The notes under the pieces were generated by a model, which did no database searches, was not told the origin of the DNA, and worked only from the letters and a program-made list of their open reading frames with translations. DNA of 64,000 bases from Novosphingobium resinovorum (lineage in GTDB: Bacteria > Pseudomonadota > Alphaproteobacteria > Sphingomonadales > Sphingomonadaceae): assembly GCF_027922145.1 (NCBI RefSeq), contig NZ_BSFC01000011.1, positions 558,001 through 622,000 on the forward strand, in the 5' to 3' direction. Shown here piece after piece: positions 51,341 through 60,208 of this stretch. Numbering within the stretch: position 1 is the first letter of the stretch; the number at the start of each line of letters is the position of its first letter. A program made the translations under genes and the position numbers.

Positions 51341-51403
51341 AACGGGGGGTGCGTGATATCTCGCATGAAGACGAACGGGGTGGCGTGATATCTTGCATGA
51401 AAG
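51338..51403. repeat. 33-nt tandem direct repeat
   Basis: Two adjacent 33-nt units start ACGAACGGGG and contain GCGTGATATC(T/T)(C/T)GCATGA: 51338-51370 and 51371-51403. They differ at few positions. The first unit begins in the last bases of the palindromic repeat, so the duplication probably arose at its edge. Confidence 0.8.
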
Positions 51404-51435
51404 CGCATTCCCGACCGCCCCCCGATAGAGGTGCG

Positions 51436-52059
51436 TCACGGCTTCCATTCCAGGAACCGCGCCAGCAGCGACAGCCCGTAGCCCTGGCTCTTTTCCGGGT
51501 GGAACTGCACGCCGACGACATTGTCCTTGGCCACCGCCGCGACAAGGCCGCCGCCGTGGTCGGTCATCGCCGCCACGCAGGCGCCGTCGTCGGGCTGGAA
51601 GTGATAGGAGTGCAGGAAGTACGCCTCGCCCGGATCGATCAGGCCCTGCGCCGGGTCCTTGCGGCCGAGGTTCACGTCGTTCCAGCCCATGTGCGGGATC
51701 TTGATCTCGGGATCGGTGCGCTCGATGCGCTGCACCTGCCCCTCGATCCAGTCGAGGCCGCGCGTCACGCCATGCTCAAGCCCGCGCGTGGCGAGAAGCT
51801 GCATGCCCACGCAAATGCCGAGGAACGGCGCCCCGCCGACATGGACACGCTCGGTCATCGCCTCGACCATGCCGTGAATGCCCCACAAGCCCTCCGCGCA
51901 GGCGCGAAACGAGCCCACACCCGGCAGGACGATGCGGTCGGCCGCGCGCACGACGTCGGGGTTCGCGGTGATCGCCACGTCCTCGGCCCCCGCCGCTCGC
52001 AGCGCATTGGCGACCGAGTGCAGGTTGCCCGCGCCGTAGTCGATCAGCGCGAGGGTCAT
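51436..52059 (-). CDS. hisH: Imidazole glycerol phosphate synthase subunit HisH
   Basis: A 207-residue class-I glutamine amidotransferase feeding ammonia to HisF. The nucleophile Cys is in LGICVGMQLLATRG; the His-Glu partners are in GVQFHPEKSQ. The N-terminus LALIDYGAGNLHSVANALR is typical. The stop of the YciI-like gene upstream overlaps its start. Confidence 0.97.
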   Translation of the reverse strand: MTLALIDYGAGNLHSVANALRAAGAEDVAITANPDVVRAADRIVLPGVGSFRACAEGLWGIHGMVEAMTERVHVGGAPFLGICVGMQLLATRGLEHGVTRGLDWIEGQVQRIERTDPEIKIPHMGWNDVNLGRKDPAQGLIDPGEAYFLHSYHFQPDDGACVAAMTDHGGGLVAAVAKDNVVGVQFHPEKSQGYGLSLLARFLEWKP

Positions 52060-52352
52060 TGGGCCAGAGCCTCCAGCCCTTCGCCGAGGAAAGTCGGCAC
52101 CCATTCGATCACGTCGACTTTCGCGACGCCGCCCGCGATGAACGGATCGGTGGCCGCCAGTGCCTCGACGGCTTCACGGCTATCGCCCTTCGTGATGATC
52201 GCGCCGCCTTCGCGCGGGACCTTGCGGCCCCAGGCGAGGAAATGCCCCTCGCCGCGCCCGGCTTCCAGCCATGCAAGGTGGTCCGCCAGCAGCGCATCGA
52301 CCTGCGCGATGTCGGTGGTGACATACGTGAGGTTGAGGATGAAGATCGCCAT
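52056..52352 (-). CDS. YciI family protein
   Basis: A 98-residue ferredoxin-like fold protein of the YciI family. Features include the N-terminal strand FILNLTYVTTDIAQVDALLA, the conserved His-x-Trp-like DHLAWLEAG, FLAWGRKVPREGGAIITKGD and FIAGGVAKVDVIEWVPTFLG. YciI proteins are small, sometimes lyase- or dehydrochlorinase-like, mostly unassigned. It is embedded in the his cluster with TGATG- and ATGA-type overlaps to hisB and hisH, which is common in sphingomonads; its tie to histidine synthesis is unproven. Confidence 0.85.
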   Translation of the reverse strand: MAIFILNLTYVTTDIAQVDALLADHLAWLEAGRGEGHFLAWGRKVPREGGAIITKGDSREAVEALAATDPFIAGGVAKVDVIEWVPTFLGEGLEALAQ

Positions 52353-52954
52353 CAGAGGCTCGCCTGCCCGAGAATGCCCTTGGTCGAGGGGATCGCCCCG
52401 CCCTTGCGCGGGTCCAGTTCCACCGCGCTGCGCATGGCGCGGGCGAAGCCCTTGAAGATGCCTTCGCAGATGTGGTGGTTGTTGGTGCCGTAAAGCAGTT
52501 CGATGTGCAGGGTGATGCCCACCGCCTGCGCGATCGAGTGGAACCAGTGCTCGACCATCTCGGTGTCGAACTCGCCCAGCTTGTCCTGGGTGAAAGCGGC
52601 CTTCCACACGAGGTAGGGACGACCCGAAATGTCGAGCGACACGCGGCTCAGCGCCTCGTCCATCGGCGAGTTCACGTCGCCGTAGCGGCCGATGCCCGCC
52701 TTGTCGCCCAGCGCCTGGGTGATGGCCTGGCCGATGGCGATGGCGCTGTCCTCGGTCGTGTGGTGCTGGTCCACATGGAGGTCGCCCTTGATGTGGCACT
52801 TGATATCGATCAGCGAGTGGCGGCTGAACTGCTCGATCATGTGGTCGAGGAAGCCGATGCCGGTGGACACGTCATAGGCCCCGGTGCCGTCGAGGTTCAC
52901 CTCCACGGCGATGTCGGTCTCATGGGTCTTGCGGATGATCGAGGCGGTACGCAT
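52352..52954 (-). CDS. hisB: Imidazoleglycerol-phosphate dehydratase
   Basis: A 200-residue manganese enzyme for IGP dehydration. Signatures are [39 protein letters not shown] and the second half-site motif [20 protein letters not shown] with [19 protein letters not shown]. It is monofunctional (no phosphatase domain). It is the first his gene; ATG 52954. The 184-nt gap to divergent sspB holds both promoters. Confidence 0.97.
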   Translation of the reverse strand: MRTASIIRKTHETDIAVEVNLDGTGAYDVSTGIGFLDHMIEQFSRHSLIDIKCHIKGDLHVDQHHTTEDSAIAIGQAITQALGDKAGIGRYGDVNSPMDEALSRVSLDISGRPYLVWKAAFTQDKLGEFDTEMVEHWFHSIAQAVGITLHIELLYGTNNHHICEGIFKGFARAMRSAVELDPRKGGAIPSTKGILGQASL

Positions 52955-53138
52955 GGCCCGTGCCTATATACCTGTACGCGCCGGAATCAATTCGGTCGCG
53001 GCACAAGAATGCGCGTCGGGCGTTTATATAGCAATCTTCGGTCGCAAGTGCTTCGAGCTAGGGAAAACCCGGCCCGACATGTTATTTTACGCTCGAACAC
53101 GCTTGACCGGCCGGAGAACCATGAGCACGTAGGGCGCG

Positions 53139-53633
53139 ATGAACGATACCACAGACAGCCTGATCCCTTACGACGAGATCGTGCAGGAGGCCCTGCGCGC
53201 CGTCGTCGGCCGTGTTCTCGGCCAGGTCGAAAGCTCCGGCGGCATGCTTCCGGGCGGCCACCACTTCTACATCACCTTCAAGACCGGCGCGCCCGGGGTC
53301 AGCATTCCCGCCGACCTGCGCGCGCGGTTCCCGGACGAGATGACGATCGTGCTCCAGAACAAGTTCTGGGATCTGGGCGTCTCGGAGAACGGCTTCACCG
53401 TCAGCCTCTCGTTCAACGCCATGCCCGCCAAGCTGGACATTCCCTTCTCGGCGATCACCGCCTTCGTCGATCCGGCGGTTGACTTCGGCCTGCAGTTCCA
53501 GGCCATGGTCGAGGACGAGGCAGACGAGCCCGCAGCGGCCGAGAACGATGCGGAACGCGATGTGGCGTCGCGCATTACTCCCAGCGAAGACGGCTCGAAC
53601 GTCGTCTCGGTGGATTTCGGCAAGAAGAAGTAA
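53139..53633 (+). CDS. sspB: ClpXP adaptor protein SspB
   Basis: A 164-residue SspB. A folded domain (YDEIVQEALRAVVGRVLGQV, HHFYITFKTGAPGVSIPADL, LDIPFSAITAFVDPAVDFGL) binds ssrA-tagged substrates. A flexible acidic linker then leads to the C-terminal ClpX-docking tail NVVSVDFGKKK. SspB speeds delivery of tagged proteins to ClpXP. It is divergent from hisB. Confidence 0.93.
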   Translation: MNDTTDSLIPYDEIVQEALRAVVGRVLGQVESSGGMLPGGHHFYITFKTGAPGVSIPADLRARFPDEMTIVLQNKFWDLGVSENGFTVSLSFNAMPAKLDIPFSAITAFVDPAVDFGLQFQAMVEDEADEPAAAENDAERDVASRITPSEDGSNVVSVDFGKKK

Positions 53634-53664
53634 CCGGGCTCGCCCGGTAAGAGCAGGGCGAAAA

Positions 53665-54099
53665 ATGGCAACGGTTCTGAAAGATAGCGCCAGGAAGGCC
53701 GCCAGCGTCGTCGCGGCCCCCGCCAAGGGGCTGAAGACGCTGGCCGACAATGGCGGGGAACTCCACGGGCCGAGCCCGAACCCCGCCACCAACCTCATCA
53801 TCGCCGACATCGCCCTGCGCACCGCGACCACCATCATGCGCCGCAGCGTGGAACGCGGCGTGCTGGGCGCCAGCTACTCGCCGAAAAAGGCCAAGTCGAT
53901 CCTCAAGGGCCGCACGGTGGCCGAAACGCTGCTGCACGGCGCGCTGGCCCGAGTCGCGCTGGGATCGGTGCCGGGGGCCGTGGTCATCGGCGGAGTGCTG
54001 GTGGCCAAGACGCTCTACGATCGCAGCCGCGCCCGGCAGGCGCGCGCCGAGGGCGCCGCGCAGTTGCAGGACATGGCCGAGGGCGGGGCGGAAGAATAA
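53665..54099 (+). CDS. Conserved hypothetical protein with one hydrophobic segment
   Basis: A 144-residue basic protein. A single hydrophobic stretch near residues 100-120 (VALGSVPGAVVIGGVLVAKT) is preceded by a helical Arg-rich part (IMRRSVERGVLGASYSPKKA) and LKGRTVAETLLHGALAR. An N-terminal conserved-looking SPNPATNLIIADIALRTATT may be the core. It follows sspB by 31 nt on the same strand and probably shares its transcript. A poly-A-like AAAAA run precedes the ATG. No family recognised. Confidence 0.7.
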   Translation: MATVLKDSARKAASVVAAPAKGLKTLADNGGELHGPSPNPATNLIIADIALRTATTIMRRSVERGVLGASYSPKKAKSILKGRTVAETLLHGALARVALGSVPGAVVIGGVLVAKTLYDRSRARQARAEGAAQLQDMAEGGAEE

Positions 54100-54106
54100 A
54101 CCGCAT

Positions 54107-54182
54107 CGTCATTGCGAGCGCAGCGAAGCAATCCAGGGCCGCATAAACCGCCCTGGATTGCTTCGCTGCGCTCGCAATGACG
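54107..54182. repeat. Palindromic repeat, family A copy 12
   Basis: Family A palindrome (GAGCGCAGCGAAGC variant) between the hypothetical gene and gmk. Confidence 0.9.
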
Positions 54183-54238
54183 AAGGATTGGATCAGGTTC
54201 CGCCTTGATTCCCGCGCCAACCATCGGCATCGGGGGCC

Positions 54239-54904
54239 ATGGTCCAGTCCACTCCTTCTCCCGACACCACCGGCACGCTCGCGCGTCGCGGTCTTATGTT
54301 CATCCTGTCCTCCCCCTCGGGCGCGGGCAAGACGACGATCGCGCGCATGCTGCTGGAGCACGATCCGCAACTGCGCAACTCGGTGTCCTGCACCACCCGC
54401 CAGCCCCGCCCCGGCGAGATCGACGGCGAGCACTACCACTTCATCACGCACGAGCAGTTCGACGCCATGGTCGAGGCGGGCGAGTTTCTGGAGTGGGCCA
54501 CCGTCTTCGGCCAGAGCTACGGCACCCCCAAGGCGCAAGTGAAGGCAGGCCTCAAGGACGGCGTCGACTACATGTTCGACATCGACTGGCAGGGCACCCA
54601 GCAGCTTTACCAGAAGCTGGAGCGCGACGTCGTCCGCGTGTTCCTGCTCCCCCCCAGCATCGAGGAACTGCGCCGCCGCCTGACCGGCCGGGGCACCGAC
54701 AGCGCCGAAGTGATCCACGGCCGCATGGAACGCGCCCGCTCGGAGATCAGCCACTGGGACGGCTACGACTATGTCGTGGTCAACGATGACATCGCCAGCT
54801 GCTTCGAGGAAGTGAAGAAGATCCTCCACGCCGAACGCCTCCGCCGCGCAAGGCAGACGGGGCTGATCGGGTTCGTACGGGAACTGATGCAGCCGGACGA
54901 TTGA
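54239..54904 (+). CDS. gmk: Guanylate kinase
   Basis: A 221-residue kinase that phosphorylates GMP to GDP. Walker A is [18 protein letters not shown]-binding motifs are [20 protein letters not shown] and [19 protein letters not shown]; the lid includes [20 protein letters not shown]. About 15 extra N-terminal residues precede the core. ATG 54239 follows CATCGGGGGCC. It is followed by a family C inverted repeat and then dapD. Confidence 0.96.
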   Translation: MVQSTPSPDTTGTLARRGLMFILSSPSGAGKTTIARMLLEHDPQLRNSVSCTTRQPRPGEIDGEHYHFITHEQFDAMVEAGEFLEWATVFGQSYGTPKAQVKAGLKDGVDYMFDIDWQGTQQLYQKLERDVVRVFLLPPSIEELRRRLTGRGTDSAEVIHGRMERARSEISHWDGYDYVVVNDDIASCFEEVKKILHAERLRRARQTGLIGFVRELMQPDD

Positions 54905-54914
54905 GGAAACAACA

Positions 54915-55032
54915 GTCGTCGTCCCGGACTTGATCCGGGACCGCTGGCTGTCTTTAGGCGATAGGTTGCAGGCGCGTTCAGCAAGGTGGGCTGTTCATGG
55001 CCAGCGGTCCCGGATCAAGTCCGGGACGACGA
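54915..55032. repeat. Inverted repeat, family C copy 2
   Basis: Arms GTCGTCGTCCCGGACTTGAT and ATCAAGTCCGGGACGACGA flank a ~75-nt loop with TTTAGGCGATAGG and GGGCTGTTCATGG, the same layout as 23083-23196. Confidence 0.87.
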
Positions 55033-55103
55033 TAACCTTGCCCCGCGCCCCAACTCCCTCTAGGCCGCGCCGCGACAGTTTCATCCTTTCCGGAGACCAG
55101 CCA

Positions 55104-55949
55104 ATGTCCAACCTCAATTCTGGCCTCGCCGCCCAGATCGAAGCCGCGTTCGACGCACGCGACACCGTCACCCCCGCGAGCGCGGACGTTCGCAAGATCG
55201 TCGACGAGGCGCTGGAACTGCTCGATTCGGGCCAGGCCCGCGTCGCCGAGAAGATCGATGGCGAATGGGTCGTCAACCAGTGGCTCAAGAAGGCGGTGCT
55301 GCTCTCGTTCCGCCTGAATGACAACGCGGTGGTCGAATACGGCGCGGCGGGCGCCCCGGCCTACGACAAGGTGCCGCTCAAGTTCACAGGCTGGGACGAT
55401 GCCCGCTTCAAGGCGGCAGGCGTGCGCGTGGTCCCCGGCGCCGTGGTGCGCCGCAGCGCCCACATCTCCAGGGGCGTGGTCCTCATGCCGTCGTTCGTGA
55501 ATCTCGGCGCCTACGTCGGCGAAGGCACCATGATCGACACCTGGGCGACCGTCGGTTCTTGCGCGCAGATCGGCAAGAACGTCCACATCTCGGGCGGCGC
55601 GGGCATCGGCGGTGTGCTTGAGCCGCTGCAGGCCGGCCCGGTCATCATCGAGGACGGCGCGTTCATCGGCGCCCGTTCGGAAGTGGCCGAGGGCGTGATC
55701 GTGGGCGAAGGCGCGGTGCTGTCGATGGGTGTGTTCATCGGCGCCTCGACCAAGATCGTCGACCGTGCGACCGGCGAAGTCCACATCGGCCGCGTGCCGC
55801 CTTACGCCGTCGTCGTCCCCGGCGCGATGCCCGGCAAGCCGCTGCCCGACGGCACCCCCGGCCCGTCGCTGTACTGCGCCGTGATCGTCAAGACCGTGGA
55901 CGCGCAGACCCGCTCGAAGACCGGCATCAACGAACTCCTGCGCGACTAA
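55104..55949 (+). CDS. dapD: 2,3,4,5-tetrahydropyridine-2,6-dicarboxylate N-succinyltransferase
   Basis: A 281-residue left-handed beta-helix acyltransferase of the succinylase lysine/diaminopimelate route. An N-terminal helical domain ([20 protein letters not shown]) precedes hexapeptide repeats: [60 protein letters not shown] and [20 protein letters not shown]. An N-terminal in-frame extension exists only within repeat DNA; ATG 55104 has CGGAG upstream and gives normal length. Confidence 0.96.
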   Translation: MSNLNSGLAAQIEAAFDARDTVTPASADVRKIVDEALELLDSGQARVAEKIDGEWVVNQWLKKAVLLSFRLNDNAVVEYGAAGAPAYDKVPLKFTGWDDARFKAAGVRVVPGAVVRRSAHISRGVVLMPSFVNLGAYVGEGTMIDTWATVGSCAQIGKNVHISGGAGIGGVLEPLQAGPVIIEDGAFIGARSEVAEGVIVGEGAVLSMGVFIGASTKIVDRATGEVHIGRVPPYAVVVPGAMPGKPLPDGTPGPSLYCAVIVKTVDAQTRSKTGINELLRD

Positions 55950-56043
55950 GCCGCGCAGACGCGGGACGGGCGGCGGAACATTCGCCCGTCCCGGCGTGTT
56001 GACGAAGGAAACGGGCCGCAACCGGCCGCCTTCGGAGCACGCC

Positions 56044-56259
56044 ATGGAAACCCGAGGACAGGAAGTCCATCTCGACAAAGAGGAAGCCCGTGGTGGCGAG
56101 ACGTCCGGCGTCGTGCGCTACGTCCTGCTCATCAGCCTCGCCCTCGTCATCATCGCGCTTTCTGCCATCTGGATCACCGGCGCGCTGACCACGCCAGAGA
56201 CCGGCGGCCACGCCGATACCGAAAAGGCGGCGGCGCAGCAGCAAGACCAGCCGCAGTGA
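56044..56259 (+). CDS. Small single-pass membrane protein (paralogue 1)
   Basis: A 71-residue protein with an acidic cytoplasmic N-terminus (QEVHLDKEEARGGETSG), one membrane segment (RYVLLISLALVIIALSAIWI) and an Ala/Gln tail. It is clearly paralogous to the protein at 57016-57216: both share EVHLD, EARGG, VRYVL, IWI and AL at matching positions. GGAG precedes the ATG. Function unknown; no family recognised. It overlaps the DUF2945 gene by 4 nt (GTGA). Confidence 0.75.
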   Translation: METRGQEVHLDKEEARGGETSGVVRYVLLISLALVIIALSAIWITGALTTPETGGHADTEKAAAQQQDQPQ

Positions 56260-56474
56260 CCGCCACCTTCCGCAAGGGAGCGCAGGTCACCTGGAATTGG
56301 GGCACCGGCACCGCTACTGGCCACATCGCCGAGCGTTTCGAACGCCGCGTCAGCCGCACGATCGAAGGCAAGCGCATCGTGCGAGTCGGAACGCCTGAAA
56401 ACCCCGCATACCTTGTCGAGCAGCCTGACGGCGGCCGCGCCCTCAAACGCGGGTCGGAACTGCACCAAGCATGA
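56256..56474 (+). CDS. DUF2945 (HVA1-like TUDOR) protein
   Basis: A 72-residue protein. FRKGAQVTWNWGTGTATGHI, then FERRVSRTIEGKRIVRVGTP and ENPAYLVEQPDGGRALKRGS ELHQ, is the DUF2945 pattern, a small SH3-like domain found in bacteria and fungi, also called hypervirulence-associated TUDOR domain. The function in bacteria is unknown. The GTG start overlaps the previous stop and its own stop overlaps the next start, so the three genes are coupled. Confidence 0.85.
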   Translation: MTATFRKGAQVTWNWGTGTATGHIAERFERRVSRTIEGKRIVRVGTPENPAYLVEQPDGGRALKRGSELHQA

Positions 56475-56917
56475 TGGACCTTGAGCGCTTCGTTACCGCG
56501 CAGGACGCCATCTTCGGCGAAGTCCGCGCCGAACTCGCCCATGGCGAGAAGCGCACGCACTGGATGTGGTTCGTGTTCCCGCAAGTCGCCGGGCTGGGCT
56601 CGAGCCCGATGGCACGCCGCTACGCCGTGGAGACGCTCGACGAAGCGCGGCGTTATTTGAGCCACCCTGTACTTCGCCAGAGGCTCGACGAAACGACTCG
56701 TCTCATGCTGGGCTGGGCGGGAAGGCGCAGCGCCACGGGTATCCTCGGCGCGGTCGATGCGATGAAGTTCGCCAGTTCGATGACCCTGTTCGAGCTTGCC
56801 GCCATGGGCACCGATGGCGCCGGACAATTCGCCCACGCCCTCGATGCCTTCTGCCAGGGACGAAGGGACGAACGCACTCTGCAACTGCTGCACCTCACAT
56901 CCCATCACGCAAGTTGA
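56471..56917 (+). CDS. DUF1810 family protein
   Basis: A 148-residue protein. LERFVTAQDAIFGEVRAELA, KRTHWMWFVFPQVAGLGSSP and YLSHPVLRQRLDETTRLMLG, plus FASSMTLFELAA, match DUF1810, an all-helical calpastatin-like family of unknown function found in bacteria and plants. The HWMWFVFPQ motif is near invariant in the family. It ends a three-gene coupled run with the membrane microprotein and DUF2945. Confidence 0.87.
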   Translation: MMDLERFVTAQDAIFGEVRAELAHGEKRTHWMWFVFPQVAGLGSSPMARRYAVETLDEARRYLSHPVLRQRLDETTRLMLGWAGRRSATGILGAVDAMKFASSMTLFELAAMGTDGAGQFAHALDAFCQGRRDERTLQLLHLTSHHAS

Positions 56918-57015
56918 ACGCCGGGGAACTTTCCCGCGCCCATCCTCGTTCCATCACACGGCCCGAATCGATAATGCGGCCATAAAGGCACCGTCGGGTC
57001 GACGGGAGAGCAGTC

Positions 57016-57216
57016 ATGTATCGTTCCGGTGACGAAGTTCATCTCGACGATGACGAAGCACGCGGGGGCTCTACGCCGCATATCGTTCGCTATGTGCTGA
57101 TCGTCAGCCTGGTGCTGGTGGTACTGGCGATGTCGACCATTTGGATCGCCCGTGCCTTGTCCGACCGGCCAAGCAGTACGCCGGTGACTGCGGAACAGCA
57201 CGCGCTGGGAAGCTGA
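57016..57216 (+). CDS. Small single-pass membrane protein (paralogue 2)
   Basis: A 66-residue protein closely matching paralogue 1 (56044-56259): acidic start GDEVHLDDDEARGGSTPH, one membrane helix (RYVLIVSLVLVVLAMSTIWI) and a short polar tail. GGGAGAG precedes the ATG. Function unknown. Confidence 0.72.
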   Translation: MYRSGDEVHLDDDEARGGSTPHIVRYVLIVSLVLVVLAMSTIWIARALSDRPSSTPVTAEQHALGS

Positions 57217-57459
57217 CGACAGGCTTGGGAAGAGTGACGGGAAATGCCAGGAGCCGTCGTCGAAGGCGGTAATCGAACGTGCCCGAAAGCTGCGTTCCCA
57301 CCCCGGATTCGGACCATTCGCCCCCCGACGATCGGTCCATCCGGCTCGCCGGCGGCTCCTGTCAATCCGGTGGCCGAAACCACCGTCTCCTGTGCCGACA
57401 GGGATTAGGCACAATCCGTTGCCAACTCGTTAACAGCGCGCTTACCTTGCGGGCGAAAT
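57217..57459. other. Intergenic region, no gene seen
   Basis: A 243-nt convergent gap between paralogue 2 and the LLM oxidoreductase. It contains short dyads (GGTGGCCGAAACCACC near 57369) but no coding pattern, RNA gene or clear terminator. Confidence 0.4.
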
Positions 57460-58323
57460 TCAAGCCAGCGCCTCTGCCAGCTCGCGCCATTGCGGCAGCA
57501 GCTGGTCGAAGCTGCCGCCCCTCGGCCCGGCGATGACCTGAAGACAGACGTGGTCGGCTCCCGCATCGAGGTGCGCCGCGACCCGCCGCGCCGCCGCCTC
57601 CACCCCGCCGATCGCGAAAAGGGCATCGAGCAGGCGGTCGTCCAGCGCCTCGATCTCCCCTTCGCTGAAGCCCAGTCGCACCCAGTTGTTGCGATAGTTG
57701 GGAAGCCGTCGATAGTGCTCCAGCGCCGCCACCGCCAATTCGCGGGCCTTGGCCGGATCGGCTTCCAGCACCACGCCCTGTTCGGGCGCCAGCAGAGGTT
57801 CCGGGCCGAGTATCGAGCGGGCGCGGCGCGAGTGCTCGGGCGTCGCCAGATAGGGATGCGCCCCGGCGGTCCGCTCGCCCGAAAGCGCCACCATCTTCGG
57901 CCCGAGTGCGGCGAGACACAGGTTGTCGCGCGGCATCCCGGCGGCGGCGAGCCGGTCGAGGAAGGCCGCCGTCACCTCCAGAGGCTTGCCCCAGGAATCG
58001 CCGATGAGCGGGCCATGGCTGATGCCGAGTCCGATCAGCGTACGCGCCCGCCACTCCTGCGGCAGCGCGAGGAACCAGGCTGCCAGTTCCTCCGGATCGT
58101 GCTTCCAGATGTTGAGGATGCCGGTGGCGATGGTCATCCGCGAGGTCACTGCCAGCAGCCGCTCGACCTCGGCCGGGGCACCGTCGTCGATACCGCCGGG
58201 AATCCACAGCGCACCATAACCCAGCGCATCGAGCTGCGCCGCCGCCGCGTTCGACTGCGGCTTGTCGCCGAAGCGCATCTCCATCGACCATATGCCCAGC
58301 CTGCCGATCGCGGGTGTCGCCAT
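57460..58323 (-). CDS. Luciferase-like (LLM class) oxidoreductase, F420-type
   Basis: A 287-residue LLM enzyme of the F420-dependent type: IGRLGIWSMEMRFGDKPQSN, LDALGYGALWIPGGIDDGAP, MTIATGILNIWKHDPEELA, LIGLGISHGPLIGDSWGKPL and LGPKMVALSGERTAGAHPYL. The pattern resembles F420-dependent dehydrogenases of the MSMEG_2906/3380 class, which may oxidise or reduce carbonyls. AGGAGAAAAG precedes ATG 58323. It diverges from the GMC oxidoreductase gene across a 169-nt gap. Confidence 0.85.
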   Translation of the reverse strand: MATPAIGRLGIWSMEMRFGDKPQSNAAAAQLDALGYGALWIPGGIDDGAPAEVERLLAVTSRMTIATGILNIWKHDPEELAAWFLALPQEWRARTLIGLGISHGPLIGDSWGKPLEVTAAFLDRLAAAGMPRDNLCLAALGPKMVALSGERTAGAHPYLATPEHSRRARSILGPEPLLAPEQGVVLEADPAKARELAVAALEHYRRLPNYRNNWVRLGFSEGEIEALDDRLLDALFAIGGVEAAARRVAAHLDAGADHVCLQVIAGPRGGSFDQLLPQWRELAEALA

Positions 58324-58492
58324 GGTACTTTTCTCCTCGTCTCCTGCGGTCATGGTGGGTTCGCCTGCCCTCTCCGGCAAGATTCTTGGCCGGAATCCAA
58401 GCCGGCATCGCCCCGGCGTGCAATGATCCACGGCATTCACCTGTCCAAAGCGCGTGCTTGATCGCGCCCAAATCACGGCATAGCCCTGCAGG

Positions 58493-60073
58493 ATGGGAGA
58501 GTTCGACTATATCATCGTCGGCGGGGGCAGCGCGGGCTGCGTCCTCGCCAACCGGCTGAGTGCCAACCCGGAGACACGCGTGCTGCTGCTGGAGGCGGGC
58601 GGCAAGGACGACTACATCTGGATCCGGGTGCCGGTGGGCTACCTCTACTGCATCGGCAACCCGCGCACCGACTGGTGCCTGTCCACCGAGGCAGAGGAAG
58701 GGCTCGGCGGCCGTGCGCTCAAGTATCCGCGCGGGCGCGTGCTGGGCGGCTGCTCGTCGATCAACGGCATGATCTACATGCGCGGACAGGCGGCCGACTA
58801 CGACGGCTGGCAGCAGGCAGGCAACCTCGGCTGGGGCTGGGACGACGTGCTGCCCTACTTCACCCGCGCCGAAGACCATTACGAGGGCGCCAGCGCGTTC
58901 CACGGCGACGGCGGCGAGATCCGGGTCGAGAAGCAGCGCCTGCGCTGGGACATCCTCGAAGCCTTCCGCGACGCTTGCGGACAACACGGCATCCCGCATT
59001 CCACCGACTTCAACACCGGCGACAACGAGGGCGCGGGCTTCTTCCAGGTGACCCAGCGGGGCGGCTGGCGCTGGAGCGCGGCCGACGCCTTCCTCAAGCC
59101 GGTCCGCTCGCGCAGCAATCTGAAGGTCGAGACCGGCGCGGTGGTGGACCGGGTGATCGTCGAGGCGGGCCGCGCGGTCGGCGTCGCCTACTCTGTCGGC
59201 AACCAGCAGCGCGTGGCGCTCACCCCCGGCGAAGTCGTACTGGCGGCGGGCGCGATCGGCTCGCCGGCGATCCTCGAGCGCAGCGGCATCGGCGACGCGG
59301 CGCGGCTGGCGGACCTCGGCATCGCGCCGGTGCTCGACCGGCCCGAGGTCGGCGCCAACCTGCAGGACCACCTGCAACTGCGCTGCGCCTACCGCGTCTC
59401 GGGCGTGGCGACGCTCAATGCGCGGGCGAGCAACCTCTTCGGCAAGGCGCTGATCGGCATGGAATATGCGCTGCGCCGGACAGGACCGATGGCGATGGCG
59501 CCCAGCCAGCTCGGCGTCTTTACGCGCAGCCATGCGCGCTATGCGACGCCGAACCTCGAATACCACGTCCAGCCGCTGAGCCTTGCCGCCTTCGGGGGAG
59601 CGCTCGATCCGTTTCCGGCCTTCACCGCCAGCGTCTGCAACCTCAGGCCGGAAAGCCGGGGCAGCACCCGCATCACCGCCGCCGATCCCACAGCCGCGCC
59701 GTCGATCCGGCCCAACTACCTCTCCGCCGAGGAAGACCGCCGCGTCGCCGCCGAGGCGATCCGCATCACGCGCGGCATCGTCTCGCAGCCCGCTCTGGCC
59801 CGTTACCGGCCCGAGGAAGTGCGCCCCGGCCCTGCCTTCGAGAGCGAGGAAGACCTGCAGCGCGCAGCGGCGGAGATCGGCACGACCATCTTCCACCCCG
59901 TCGGCACGGCGGCGATGGGCACGGTAGTCGACAGCCGGCTGCGGGTGATCGGACTGGACGGTCTGCGCGTCATCGATGCCTCGGTGATGCCGAAGATCAC
60001 GTCGGGCAACACCAATGCGCCGACGATGATGATCGCCGAAAAAGGCGCCGAAATGCTGCTGGATCGAACCTAG
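58493..60073 (+). CDS. GMC-family FAD oxidoreductase (choline dehydrogenase-like)
   Basis: A 526-residue flavoenzyme. The FAD loop is DYIIVGGGSAGCVLANRLS with LLLEAGG. The GMC signature 1 is YPRGRVLGGCSSINGMIYMR; signature 2 is VLAAGAIGSPAILERSGIGD. The catalytic His and Asn of the C-terminus are in FHPVGTAAMG and NTNAPTMMIAEKGAEML. Substrates are alcohols such as choline, aryl or terpene alcohols, not decided by sequence. It is a family B repeat away from a sugar-phosphate isomerase, and divergent to an LLM oxidoreductase. Confidence 0.92.
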   Translation: MGEFDYIIVGGGSAGCVLANRLSANPETRVLLLEAGGKDDYIWIRVPVGYLYCIGNPRTDWCLSTEAEEGLGGRALKYPRGRVLGGCSSINGMIYMRGQAADYDGWQQAGNLGWGWDDVLPYFTRAEDHYEGASAFHGDGGEIRVEKQRLRWDILEAFRDACGQHGIPHSTDFNTGDNEGAGFFQVTQRGGWRWSAADAFLKPVRSRSNLKVETGAVVDRVIVEAGRAVGVAYSVGNQQRVALTPGEVVLAAGAIGSPAILERSGIGDAARLADLGIAPVLDRPEVGANLQDHLQLRCAYRVSGVATLNARASNLFGKALIGMEYALRRTGPMAMAPSQLGVFTRSHARYATPNLEYHVQPLSLAAFGGALDPFPAFTASVCNLRPESRGSTRITAADPTAAPSIRPNYLSAEEDRRVAAEAIRITRGIVSQPALARYRPEEVRPGPAFESEEDLQRAAAEIGTTIFHPVGTAAMGTVVDSRLRVIGLDGLRVIDASVMPKITSGNTNAPTMMIAEKGAEMLLDRT

Positions 60074-60074
60074 T

Positions 60075-60203
60075 TCCTCCCCGAGCTTGCTCGGGGAGGG
60101 GGACCGCTCGCACAGCGAGTGGTGGAGGGGGCGGAGTTCAAACATTCCCCCCTCCGTCACCGCCTGCAGCGGCGCCACCTCCCCGAGACAAGCTCGGGGA
60201 GGA
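60075..60203. repeat. Intergenic dyad repeat, family B copy 3
   Basis: Ends TCCTCCCCGAGCTTGCTCGG and the complement CCCCGAGACAAGCTCGGGGA GGA; inner CCGCTCGCACAGCGAGTGG as in 229-348. It lies between convergent genes. Confidence 0.82.
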
Positions 60204-60208
60204 ATGCG

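Noticed and set aside
57362..60178. A 938-codon minus-strand frame across the LLM and GMC genes
   Set aside because: It is a GC-rich open frame antisense to the GMC oxidoreductase, whose plus-strand frame has all family motifs.
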